Below, in pieces: positions 43,727-52,986 of a DNA stretch of 55,206 nucleotides (positions are counted from its first letter, which is position 1; every line of letters begins with the position of its first letter). The notes under the pieces were generated by a model. It had not been told where the DNA came from and did not search any database. It was given only the letters and a program-made list of their open reading frames with translations. The stretch is from Prolixibacteraceae bacterium (GTDB lineage Bacteria; Bacteroidota; Bacteroidia; Bacteroidales; Prolixibacteraceae), in assembly GCA_018648265.1 (NCBI GenBank), contig JABGRN010000027.1, forward strand, positions 1 to 55,206. The letters run 5' to 3'. Both the position numbers and the translations under genes were made by a program.

Positions 43727-45865
43727 ATGAAACCAAATAATCGGCTTTTGCCAATCCTATTATTAATTAATTTACTAATTATCTTATCAACTGCATACGG
43801 AGAAGTTGTGAGCGATACTAAAACTGACAGCTTGCGTATTGCTTTGGATAAAGAAAACGGATCCGACAAAATCTCTATTAAGCTGGATCTTGCCCTCCAT
43901 ATTCATGAAAATGAGAAAAATGAAGCGGAGAGTTTAGCAAAATCGGCTCTGAAGGATGCCCGGATTGAAGGAAACAAAACCCTTGAGATGCGCTCTTATT
44001 ATGTTTTAGGGAGGATTTATCTGGCGTTAAACAATATGGGGTTTTCAAACTCATATTACGATACTGCTTTAACTATCTCAGAATCAATTGATGATAATTG
44101 GTACAAAGGTGAAATTCTGTTTCGTAGGGGTTTAAATCAATACAATGAAGGTAAAGTTGTTCTGGCGCTTGAGTCTTTTTATGATGCACTTCAGCCTTGC
44201 AGTTTGTCCGACAATTTTAAGGTTTTAGGTTCTTCCTACTCTATGATGGGTACTATTCTCAGGTTAAATGGGATTTATGATCGGGCTATCGAGTACATTA
44301 TCAAGTCGAAGCTGAATTATGAAAAAGCCAATTTTACGGAAGGATATGCATGGGCGGACTATTTGGTGGGAAGAATTCATGCAGACTTAAATCTTCCGAA
44401 AGAAGCGCGTAAGAATTTTGAGCAAGCTCTGGCAACATACTGGGAGTTGGCTTCTATTGATGGAAATCGAAATGGTGTAGCTTTATGTCTTGAACAAATT
44501 GGTCTTTTAAATATGGAAGCAGGCAATTTAGATCAGGCGCTTGAAAATATTGAAAATGTCTTGAAAATACATTCCGAAAGCGAATCAAAAGATGGGATTC
44601 TAAATACTTATAAACACTTGGGCCAGATAAATTATTATATGGGAAATTATACGCTGGCAGAAGATTATTTAAATAAAGCGCTGATTATTAAAAAAGAAAT
44701 TGGTGATTTAACTAGCAGGCCTGGTATTTATGAATACATGGGGCTATGCCTGATTAAAAGAGGCCGCGTTGAAGAGGGATTCAATAATATTCACAAAGGA
44801 TTGGAGCAAGCCATCTTGAACAACCAGAAAAAATTTGAGTTAGATATTTATTCAAAGTTGGTAGAAATTCATTCGGGTTTGGGCGATTATGAAAAAGCTA
44901 TTTTTTATCAGAACAAACAAATTGAAATTCAAAATTTAATTCTTTCAGGTGCAGCTGGTATAAAGATGGAGCAATTGCAAGGGATTTATGAAATCGATAT
45001 AAAAAACAGTCAGATTGCGGAATTGGAAAAACAAAATGAAATCAGTTCCTTAAAGATTAAGCATGATAGGACTATTCAAATTATCATGATAATTGGAATC
45101 CTTTTGGCATTTTTTATATCAGTAATTATATTTTTATTTTACAATAAAATACGTCTAAAAAACCACGCACTTAACGAAGCGAATGCGACCAAAGATAAAC
45201 TTTTTTCAATAATAGCACACGATTTAAGGGGACCAATTGGTACCGTATTTGGGCTTAGCGAGTACCTTGTTGAAGAAATCAAAAACAATAATTTATTGAC
45301 TGCTAAAAAATTTGCTTCATTAATTCATCAAAATTTAAACGATACGTATAATCTTTTAAACGATCTTCTTGATTGGGCCCGGTCTCAATTACAAAAAATA
45401 GAATTTAATCCACGGCACTTGGTTTTATTTGTTGTTATAAATGAAGTAAAGAACCTTCTATCTGTCCAGGCTGAAAAAAAGAATATTTCTTTAAAAATCA
45501 ATGTTGAAAAATCTCATCAAGCATTAGCCGATGGGGAAATGTTAAAAACAATCCTTAGAAACCTAATTTCCAATGCTATTAAATTTTCAAATGCAAATGG
45601 GGAAATAACAATTTTTACAAAAATAAATGATAATTTTATTGAACTGTCAGTCCGTGATAATGGAGTTGGAATAGCCCCCAATGCTCTAAAAAACCTTTTT
45701 TATTTAGAGTCAAATATCAGTACGCCGGGTACCTCAGGTGAAAAAGGGACTGGATTAGGATTAATTTTGGTTAAAGATTTTGTTGAAAAGAATGGTGGTG
45801 AAATATGGGTTGAAAGTGAAGTGCAAAGAGGTAGTATCTTTAGTTTTACCCTTCCGATAAACTGA
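43727..45865 (+). CDS. TPR-containing sensor histidine kinase
   Basis: 712 aa from the ATG at 43727; a longer frame starting with a GTG at 43646 has no signal, whereas MKPNNRLLPILLLINLLI is a good signal peptide. The periplasmic part carries several TPR-like helical repeats (about 50-420). One transmembrane helix (about 450, IIMIIGILLAFFISVIIFLF) leads to a HisKA domain, with His near 498 in FSIIAHDLRGPIG, and a HATPase domain (N-box NLISNAIKF, DNGVGIAP, GTGLGLILV). No receiver or regulator gene is beside it, so its partner is elsewhere. It differs from hybrid HTCS regulators in lacking receiver and AraC domains. It may sense a signal for the downstream PUL, but that is inference. Confidence 0.88.
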   Translation: MKPNNRLLPILLLINLLIILSTAYGEVVSDTKTDSLRIALDKENGSDKISIKLDLALHIHENEKNEAESLAKSALKDARIEGNKTLEMRSYYVLGRIYLALNNMGFSNSYYDTALTISESIDDNWYKGEILFRRGLNQYNEGKVVLALESFYDALQPCSLSDNFKVLGSSYSMMGTILRLNGIYDRAIEYIIKSKLNYEKANFTEGYAWADYLVGRIHADLNLPKEARKNFEQALATYWELASIDGNRNGVALCLEQIGLLNMEAGNLDQALENIENVLKIHSESESKDGILNTYKHLGQINYYMGNYTLAEDYLNKALIIKKEIGDLTSRPGIYEYMGLCLIKRGRVEEGFNNIHKGLEQAILNNQKKFELDIYSKLVEIHSGLGDYEKAIFYQNKQIEIQNLILSGAAGIKMEQLQGIYEIDIKNSQIAELEKQNEISSLKIKHDRTIQIIMIIGILLAFFISVIIFLFYNKIRLKNHALNEANATKDKLFSIIAHDLRGPIGTVFGLSEYLVEEIKNNNLLTAKKFASLIHQNLNDTYNLLNDLLDWARSQLQKIEFNPRHLVLFVVINEVKNLLSVQAEKKNISLKINVEKSHQALADGEMLKTILRNLISNAIKFSNANGEITIFTKINDNFIELSVRDNGVGIAPNALKNLFYLESNISTPGTSGEKGTGLGLILVKDFVEKNGGEIWVESEVQRGSIFSFTLPIN

Positions 45866-46418
45866 GGTGTTAATAAGAATTATTATCTTATTTCTAATAT
45901 TCGTATTTTTTTTGGCTTAAAATGACAAATAGCAAAACTCAAATTACTTGAATCATTATAAGGAATAGTTTAGAATTTGGATAATCAAAAAGAATAAAAA
46001 GTACCAAAATGTATGCTAAAAAACACAGTTGATTATAATAGATTGATTTATTGCATCTTACCATCAGGTATGTTGGTTTGTGCCAGAAATTCATTAGCAA
46101 AACTTGACAATTATCATAATATTTCATAGCTTTATGCAATCGATTGCTAAACGCAAAAGTGCATGAAACATTTTTATAATTTCAAACGTAAAATATTTGA
46201 TGATCATTTTTAGGAAATTGCATTTAGTTTTTATACGTATTTATAAGAATATATTTTATTGTTCAATAGCTATTTAGAAATATAAACTAAAACTTAAATA
46301 AACGATGAAACAATTTAATCGACATTTCCCTTAGTTAATTTCAGGACAGGAGTCTTCCCCATTTTTTGTGAAGGCTCTTTTCAATTAATTATATAATAAA
46401 CGTTTCGCTTAACTAACG
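45866..46418. other. 553-base intergenic region before the PUL
   Basis: AT-rich with no gene I believe; a minus-strand frame at 45939-46139 has random composition. It includes a terminator-like hairpin at 46350-46381 in the leader of the GH88 gene. Confidence 0.5.
46350..46381 (+). terminator. Terminator-like hairpin in the PUL leader
   Basis: GAGTCTTC (46350-46357) pairs with GAAGGCTC (46370-46377), with one G-U pair and a 12-base loop, followed by TTTT. It lies about 38 bases before the GH88 ATG, so it may end an upstream transcript or attenuate the PUL. Confidence 0.5.
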
Positions 46419-47603
46419 ATGAACAAACTAAAAACTTTTTTTATCTTACTTGTTCTTTTTGCTTGTTCTAACCAAAAAGAAAAAGATCTAGAAATTGATT
46501 TGATAGATCACGTAACCCGTCAGTTGGAATATGCAGTTGAAATTTCAGAACCAGTTAGGGACAGCATTTTAACCTCGCCCCGGACGATTGTTGATGGTGA
46601 GTTAAAGTTAGTTCGCAGCCGCGATTGGACAAGCGGGTTTTTCCCTGGTAATTTATGGATGTTGTACGAAATTACCGGCGATGAAAAGTGGAAAGAATAT
46701 GCACTGGAATACACGCTTCCCCTGGAACAAGAACAGTGGAATGGCAAAACTCACGACATGGGATTTAAAATGTTTTGCAGTTTTGGCAAAGCCTATAAAA
46801 ACACTGGGGATGAAGCTTACAAAAAAATTCTTATCCAATCGGCAAAAACGCTTGTTACACGTTTTAACCCAGCAGTTGGTTGTATCCGTTCCTGGGATCA
46901 CAATACCGATAAATGGGATTTCCCGGTTATAATAGATAATATGATGAACCTTGAGTTTCTTCTTTGGGCTGCCGTCGAAACAGGAGATCAATCATTTAAA
47001 GACATTGCAATTACACATGCGCAAACAACCATTAAAAATCATTTTCGCGATGATAATTCTTCATATCATGTTATTGATTACAATCCGGAAACAGGTGAAG
47101 TAGAAAATAAACATACCCATCAGGGATTTGCACACGAAAGTGCCTGGGCTAGGGGACAGGCATGGGGTTTATATGGTTTTACAATGATGTACCGCGAAAC
47201 CGGAATGACAGAATTTTTAATTCAGGCAGAGAAAATAGCTGCTTATTTATTAAACAAGCCAGGTATTAAAGATGGCGAAATTCCGTATTGGGATTTTGAT
47301 GCCCCTAATATTCCGGATGAACCTTACGATGCTTCGGCAGGTGCAATAATAGCTGCTGCATTGTTTGATCTTGGTAAAATATCTGCCGACGGTAAATTAT
47401 ATACAGAAGTAGCAAAAAATATATTGGAATCGCTTTCTTCTGAAAAATTCCTTGCGCCGGTTGGCGAGAACAAGGGATTTTTATTGTTGCATTCAACCGG
47501 GCATAAACCACATAATTCGGAAGTGGATGTCCCAATTGTTTATGCCGACTATTATTTTTTGGAATCGATAATAAAAAGAAACAATTTTGAAAAAACAGAG
47601 TAG
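46419..47603 (+). CDS. GH88 unsaturated glucuronyl hydrolase, lipoprotein
   Basis: 394 aa. The signal ends in a lipobox (LFACSN, Cys at about 16). The (alpha/alpha)6-barrel sequence matches family GH88: VRSRDWTSGFFPGNLWMLYE, THDMGFKMFCSFG, IIDNMMNLEFLLWA (catalytic Asp in this region), HQGFAHESAWARGQAWGLYGF, YWDFDAPNIPDEPYDASAGAI (key WDFDAP) and HSEVDVP-like ending NSEVDVPIVYADYYF. It removes the 4,5-unsaturated uronyl residue left by polysaccharide lyases through hydration of the double bond. It lies first in the PUL, 61 bases before SusC. Confidence 0.92.
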   Translation: MNKLKTFFILLVLFACSNQKEKDLEIDLIDHVTRQLEYAVEISEPVRDSILTSPRTIVDGELKLVRSRDWTSGFFPGNLWMLYEITGDEKWKEYALEYTLPLEQEQWNGKTHDMGFKMFCSFGKAYKNTGDEAYKKILIQSAKTLVTRFNPAVGCIRSWDHNTDKWDFPVIIDNMMNLEFLLWAAVETGDQSFKDIAITHAQTTIKNHFRDDNSSYHVIDYNPETGEVENKHTHQGFAHESAWARGQAWGLYGFTMMYRETGMTEFLIQAEKIAAYLLNKPGIKDGEIPYWDFDAPNIPDEPYDASAGAIIAAALFDLGKISADGKLYTEVAKNILESLSSEKFLAPVGENKGFLLLHSTGHKPHNSEVDVPIVYADYYFLESIIKRNNFEKTE

Positions 47604-47664
47604 AACAATTTTAAAAACTATATTTTCTAAAATTCATTTTTTTTAAACCTAAAAACTATTTTTT

Positions 47665-50600
47665 ATGAAAGACAAAAATGGAATTAAAAAAGCACTTAGC
47701 TTTTTAATGCTATGTTTCTTTTTCGCTTCAGTTAGTGTGGGTGCGTATGCACAAAAAACGGTAACTGGCACGGTAAAAGATGACGGTGGGCTGCCTCTGC
47801 CAGGTGTAGCTGTAATTATTCAAGGTACAACTACAGGGACAGTTACCGGAATTGATGGTGAGTTTTCGCTGTCTGGTGTGAGCAACAATGCCACACTTGT
47901 TTTCTCTTTTGTGGGTATGGAATCTCAGGAAGTTGCTGTGGGTACTCAAACATCTCTTAATGTAACAATGGTAACTTCTTCAATTGGTTTGGAAGAGGTA
48001 GTTGCGGTGGGATATGGTACTCAGAAAAGAGCAAATTTAACGGGTTCTGTAGCAATGGCAACGGCTGCACAGTTGGAAAATCGGCCAATTGCTTCAATTG
48101 GGCAGGGATTGCAGGGAGCAATCCCAAATTTGAACATTACAGTTCAAAACAATGACCCAAACAATACAGCCGATTTTAATGTACGCGGTTTCGAGTCCAT
48201 AAATGGTGGTAGTCCACTTATCCTAATTGATGGGGTGCCGGGCAACATGGACAAGTTGAACCCGAATGACGTGGAAAGCGTTACGGTTTTGAAAGATGCT
48301 GCAGCAGCAGCTGTTTATGGAGCACGTGCAGCATTCGGTGTAATTTTGGTTGAAACCAAAAGGGGTAAAACTGGAAAAATGCGTGTTACTCTTGCTGCAG
48401 AAGAATCACTTGCTTTTCCGATTGCCTTGATCGATCCGGAAGAAGATCCTTATAAAGCTGCAATAGCATGGAATACAGCTGAAACTAATACTTCGGGTGG
48501 AACTAGATTTGATGACGATTACCTTGCAGGATTTCAGCGTTGGAATGATAATCCAACTTTTGAAAATGAATGGGGCGTTTACGAAGGTTCACTAAGGCGT
48601 TATGGTTTCACCGACTATAAAGGTATGACCATTGCCGATTTCTCAGTACAACAAAAATACGACATGAATATTTCCGGTGCAACAGAGGATGCCGCTTATT
48701 ATGTGTCGTTTGGTTATCTGGATAAAGAGGGTTGGGCTGAACTCCCAAGGGATAAAAATTACATGTACAAACGTTACAACGTGCTTATGAAGGCAGATTT
48801 TAAAATAAACGACTGGTTAAGTATGGATGAGCAGATTAGCTGGAGTGCAGAACATGATGATAATCCACACTTCTACAACTGGGATGTGAATATCAACACT
48901 GTAGCTAGGGTAAATCCGAATGCTAAAGTAACATTCCCTGATTTACCATATTATTTAACACAAGGTGACCGTGATCAATATGAGCAGTTTATTGGAAAAT
49001 ACTGGCTGGATGATTTGAATGCTTTACCTTATTGGCATGATGGTGGCCGTGATACGGAAACAAAACATCGTCTGTTGATGAAACAGGGAGTAACATTAAC
49101 TCCATTAAAAGGTTTACGTATAAGGGGTGATTTCTCTTATAGTACTTATCACCGCGAACGTCAGGATGTGGCCAGCAAAATTACAGCAGTGGCTAATACC
49201 GGCGACCTTGCAAATATGTACTTCGAAAATGGTTTTAGTGGTAACGACTACATTAGAAACTACTCTAATTACGACCAATATTATGTAGCAAATGTTTATG
49301 GCGAATATACCTTAGATCAATGGGCCGACCACTATATCAAGGCTATGGTAGGTTACAATCAGGAATGGGGTCGTAATACATACATTAGTGCACAAAATAA
49401 TGTGTTAATTACTCCTGTAATAACTGATTTAAATGCAACTACCGGAACCCAGCAAACATGGGGTAGCAGATCGCATGTATCTTTACGTGGTGTATTCTAC
49501 AGGTTGAATTATAGCTATAAAGAAAGATACCTGCTTGAAGCCAACGGCCGGTACGATGGTACTTCGCGTTTTCCAAAAGATGATCGGTTTGGTTTCTTCC
49601 CGTCAGTGTCAGCTGGATGGAGGCTTTCTAACGAACCGTTTATGGAAAGTACACGCAGCTGGCTCGATAACTTAAAAATTCGTGGGTCGTATGGTACTTT
49701 GGGTAACCAGTTGTTAGGTAGCAACTACTATCCTTACATAGCAACCATGGGATCGGGACAGTCTAGTTATATGTTTACCGGTGGAAAAATACCTTATGTA
49801 AGTGCTGCAGGTTTGGTAAGTCCATCATTAACATGGGAAACTGTTGAAACCAGAAATATTGGAATTGATTTAACCTTATTAAATCAACGTTTGGATATTT
49901 CTGTTGATGCATACACACGTAACACCAAAGACATGCTTATGGATGTTGAATATCCTGATGTACTGGGTACATCGGCTCCAAAACAAAATGCTGCCGACCT
50001 GCAAACAATGGGTTGGGAAATGGCAGCAACATGGCGTGACCGTATTGGCCAGGACTGGTCGTATAGTGTTTTGTTTGGATTATCAGACAACCAATCTGAA
50101 ATAACCAAATACGATAACCCAACGGGCGCTCTTTCAGAATACTATGTTGGAGAAAAAATTGGTGAGATTTGGGGGTATGAAACAGAGGGAATCTTCCAAA
50201 CCGACGCAGAAGTGGCAGCACATGCTGATCAGGCAAGCTTAGGTGCCAATTGGAAAGCAGGTGATATGATGTACAAAGATCAAAACGGAGATGGAGTAAT
50301 TAATTCAGGAAGTAATACACTGGATGATCCGGGTGACCGCATAATTATTGGAAATAATACGGCTAGGTACTCCTTCAGCATTCAACCTGATATTCAGTAC
50401 AAAAGCTGGACTTTGAACCTTTTCTTCCAGGGATTGTTCAGGGATCACCTGCCAGCTAATGGCAATTGGCAGGCATTTTATCCTTTTAATGCCGGGCACG
50501 TAGAAAAATGGTATATCGAAGAATCATGGAGCCCGGATAATCCGGATGCATTTTTTGCCAAACCTGGTGTTTCAACCAAAGACGGCAAAAAGAACATTCA

Positions 50601-50850
50601 TCCACAAACCCGTTTTGTATTGGATGGCTCTTATATTCGTTTGAGAAATGTAACCTTAAGTTATGAAATTCCAAAGAATATTACGCAAAAAGCAGGTATG
50701 AGCAGAGCACTGTTATATGTGTCGGGTATGAACCTTTGGACTGGAACAAACTTGCATAAGCCGTTATATCCGGATAGAACCAGTACTAATAATACGCAAG
50801 AATATTACTTCGAAAAACTTGTGACGATGGGTGTGAAACTTACATTTTAA
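47665..50850 (+). CDS. SusC/RagA-family TonB-dependent outer-membrane transporter
   Basis: 1061 aa. A signal peptide (about 1-29, ending AYAQ) is followed by a carboxypeptidase-regulatory-like domain (VTGTVKDDGGLPLPGVAVIIQG, core DGGLPLPGV), the TonB box region EEVVAVGYGTQ and the plug (NFNVRGFESINGGSPLILIDG, key VRGFES and PLILIDGVPG). The rest is the 22-strand barrel, ending KLVTMGVKLTF with the terminal aromatic. It imports oligosaccharides, gated by the SusD lid encoded 21 bases downstream. Confidence 0.97.
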   Translation: MKDKNGIKKALSFLMLCFFFASVSVGAYAQKTVTGTVKDDGGLPLPGVAVIIQGTTTGTVTGIDGEFSLSGVSNNATLVFSFVGMESQEVAVGTQTSLNVTMVTSSIGLEEVVAVGYGTQKRANLTGSVAMATAAQLENRPIASIGQGLQGAIPNLNITVQNNDPNNTADFNVRGFESINGGSPLILIDGVPGNMDKLNPNDVESVTVLKDAAAAAVYGARAAFGVILVETKRGKTGKMRVTLAAEESLAFPIALIDPEEDPYKAAIAWNTAETNTSGGTRFDDDYLAGFQRWNDNPTFENEWGVYEGSLRRYGFTDYKGMTIADFSVQQKYDMNISGATEDAAYYVSFGYLDKEGWAELPRDKNYMYKRYNVLMKADFKINDWLSMDEQISWSAEHDDNPHFYNWDVNINTVARVNPNAKVTFPDLPYYLTQGDRDQYEQFIGKYWLDDLNALPYWHDGGRDTETKHRLLMKQGVTLTPLKGLRIRGDFSYSTYHRERQDVASKITAVANTGDLANMYFENGFSGNDYIRNYSNYDQYYVANVYGEYTLDQWADHYIKAMVGYNQEWGRNTYISAQNNVLITPVITDLNATTGTQQTWGSRSHVSLRGVFYRLNYSYKERYLLEANGRYDGTSRFPKDDRFGFFPSVSAGWRLSNEPFMESTRSWLDNLKIRGSYGTLGNQLLGSNYYPYIATMGSGQSSYMFTGGKIPYVSAAGLVSPSLTWETVETRNIGIDLTLLNQRLDISVDAYTRNTKDMLMDVEYPDVLGTSAPKQNAADLQTMGWEMAATWRDRIGQDWSYSVLFGLSDNQSEITKYDNPTGALSEYYVGEKIGEIWGYETEGIFQTDAEVAAHADQASLGANWKAGDMMYKDQNGDGVINSGSNTLDDPGDRIIIGNNTARYSFSIQPDIQYKSWTLNLFFQGLFRDHLPANGNWQAFYPFNAGHVEKWYIEESWSPDNPDAFFAKPGVSTKDGKKNIHPQTRFVLDGSYIRLRNVTLSYEIPKNITQKAGMSRALLYVSGMNLWTGTNLHKPLYPDRTSTNNTQEYYFEKLVTMGVKLTF

Positions 50851-50871
50851 TAACTATTAAAAGAAGAAAAG

Positions 50872-52659
50872 ATGAAAAAACATATTATAAAACTTTGTTT
50901 AGTAGTTTTTGCAACATTGTTATTCTTTAGTTGCAACGATGAATTCCTTGAAAGATTTCCTCTTGATAGGATTAGTTCGGAAACTTTCTGGACATCAGCA
51001 AACGACCTTGAAGTATTCAACAATAGTTTGTATAACAGAATAAGAGACGACCGTGATGTTGATTTTTTAGTAGCGCACCAGGACGGTTACTGGAGCAGCC
51101 GTATTAGCATCTGGTATCTCGATGAGTTTTCCGACAACATTGCACCTCGCCACTCAAGAACCATTGATTACCAAAAGGTTCGAGCCGGGAAATTTGAAGC
51201 ACAAACTGGCGCACGCTGGTATGGATGGCACTCCGACGGTTGGCGATTAGTTAGAGAAATTGCCGTTGGTATGGAAGGTAGTGCATTAGCCCTTGAGAAT
51301 GGAGTAAACCAGGCAGAGGTAAATAAATATCTCGCCGAACAACGTTTATTCCGTGGCATTTGGTATGCAAGAAAAGCTTTCAAATTCGGTAATGTACCTT
51401 GGATTGAAGCACCGTTAAACATCGACTCAGAACAGTTGTACGGACCGCGCACGCCAAAAGCAGATGTTATGGCCAATGTAATGGAAGATTTAAATTTTGC
51501 ATGTGCTAATCTTCCCGATGACTGGGGTGTGGGTGCAACTCGGCTGAACCGGGGTGCTGCCTTGTTGATGAAATCAAGGATCTGTTTGATGGAAGGAACA
51601 TGGAGAAAATATCATGGTACAGGCGATGCAAATAGCTGGTTGCAAGCTGCAGCAGATGCTGCGAAAGAATTGATGGACGGTGGAAATTATTCACTTTATA
51701 CAACAGGTGATACGGATAATGACTATCAGGCGATGCATAAAATGCTTGATTTATCTGGTGTTTCTGAAGTAATTCATTACAGGAAATATCAGGCAGGAAT
51801 TGGGATGAGTAACCACGTTCAAAGTTACCACAGAGGTTACAACGGTGGTGCTACCAAAAGTATTGTAGAAGATTACCTCTGTACCGATGGTAAACCAATC
51901 ACTTTGTCCGATTTATACATGGGTGACGAAGTATATGAAAATATTTTTGAAAACCGTGATCCTCGTTTACGTCAAACTATTTTGCATCCGGCAGATGTTG
52001 CACGATGGGACTGGAATAAAAATGACGAACGTCTATACCCGCGTATTGATGGTATGGAAGGTGGTATAAAAAGTACAACAGGTTATCACATCTGTAAAGT
52101 ATATGAATCGGGTGCCGCACATGCAACATACAATACTTCAAGTACACCTGCAATTATTATGCGTTATGCCGAAGCTTTGTTAAACTATGCAGAGGCTAAA
52201 GAAGAATTAGGTCAATTGGACCAGGCTGTTTTAGATATGACAGTGAACGCGTTGCGCGATCGTGCAGGTATGCCCCACTTAACCATGGGAGCTACAATGG
52301 ATCCTCGCTATGCGCACTGGGGAGTATCAGCCGAGCTTGTAGAAATCCGAAGAGAACGTCGTGTTGAGTTGTTTATGGAAGGATTCCGTTACGATGATCT
52401 TAGAAGATGGAAACTTGGTAAGGAACTCGAGAATCCGGATTTAGGAATGCGCTGGGATGCTGCTAACTCAGGTCGTTTTGATCCGGCGGGAGATGCTACC
52501 ATCAAAACCAAAACGGTCGATGGTGTAATCTATCTGGCTCCGTATGTTGGAACTGACTGGGAAGGGCCTGTTTTCGACGAAGGCAAACACTACTTGTGGC
52601 CATTACCACTGGGAGCAATTGCTCAAAATCCAGAGCTTGGACAAAATCCTGGATACTAG
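50872..52659 (+). CDS. SusD/RagB-family glycan-binding lipoprotein
   Basis: 595 aa. Lipobox FFSC (Cys about 20) is followed by the usual SusD start NDEFLERFPLDRISSETFW. Helical TPR-like elements follow, and the C-terminal segments RYAEALLNYAEAKEEL and ELVEIRRERRVELFMEGFRYDDLRRWK are diagnostic. It forms the extracellular lid of the SusC transporter and binds the glycan. Its C-terminus (LPLGAIAQNPELGQNPGY) is complete. A strong terminator follows at 52698. Confidence 0.97.
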   Translation: MKKHIIKLCLVVFATLLFFSCNDEFLERFPLDRISSETFWTSANDLEVFNNSLYNRIRDDRDVDFLVAHQDGYWSSRISIWYLDEFSDNIAPRHSRTIDYQKVRAGKFEAQTGARWYGWHSDGWRLVREIAVGMEGSALALENGVNQAEVNKYLAEQRLFRGIWYARKAFKFGNVPWIEAPLNIDSEQLYGPRTPKADVMANVMEDLNFACANLPDDWGVGATRLNRGAALLMKSRICLMEGTWRKYHGTGDANSWLQAAADAAKELMDGGNYSLYTTGDTDNDYQAMHKMLDLSGVSEVIHYRKYQAGIGMSNHVQSYHRGYNGGATKSIVEDYLCTDGKPITLSDLYMGDEVYENIFENRDPRLRQTILHPADVARWDWNKNDERLYPRIDGMEGGIKSTTGYHICKVYESGAAHATYNTSSTPAIIMRYAEALLNYAEAKEELGQLDQAVLDMTVNALRDRAGMPHLTMGATMDPRYAHWGVSAELVEIRRERRVELFMEGFRYDDLRRWKLGKELENPDLGMRWDAANSGRFDPAGDATIKTKTVDGVIYLAPYVGTDWEGPVFDEGKHYLWPLPLGAIAQNPELGQNPGY

Positions 52660-52697
52660 AATTAGAAAATTCGGTATAAAAAATAAGCAAATAAATG

Positions 52698-52740
52698 CAA
52701 AGCCGTTATTCGTCAGCTGACGGATGCGGCTTTGTTTTTT
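52698..52740 (+). terminator. Strong nested terminator after susD
   Basis: CAAAGCCG (52698-52705) pairs with CGGCTTTG (52727-52734). It encloses the self-complementary CGTCAGCTGACG (52711-52722), and six T's follow. It should separate the GH88-SusC-SusD transcript from the lyase gene. Confidence 0.85.
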
Positions 52741-52986
52741 CAATTGAAATTTTAGATAATTTTACTTTGCGTGTTTCAACTTAGCGTTCTTTGCGAGAAC
52801 AATCTCCTGGAAATTTTACGCAAAAACAGCAAAGATTACGTGAAGTACTTAAAATAATTAAATGTAGTTTTTTGTTTTTCCGATTTAAAACAGACCAATG
52901 AAACGAGCATGGCAAATTTTGCACACTGGAGAATCATTATTCAGCGAGTTACATCGAATACCATTAAAATAAAAAATTATAATGAG
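52741..52986. other. Leader of the heparinase gene
   Basis: About 250 bases after the terminator. CTTTGCG-type motifs recur (52766, 52792 and, in complement-like form, near 52830) and resemble dispersed intergenic repeats of this phylum. No clear promoter boxes were found. Confidence 0.35.
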
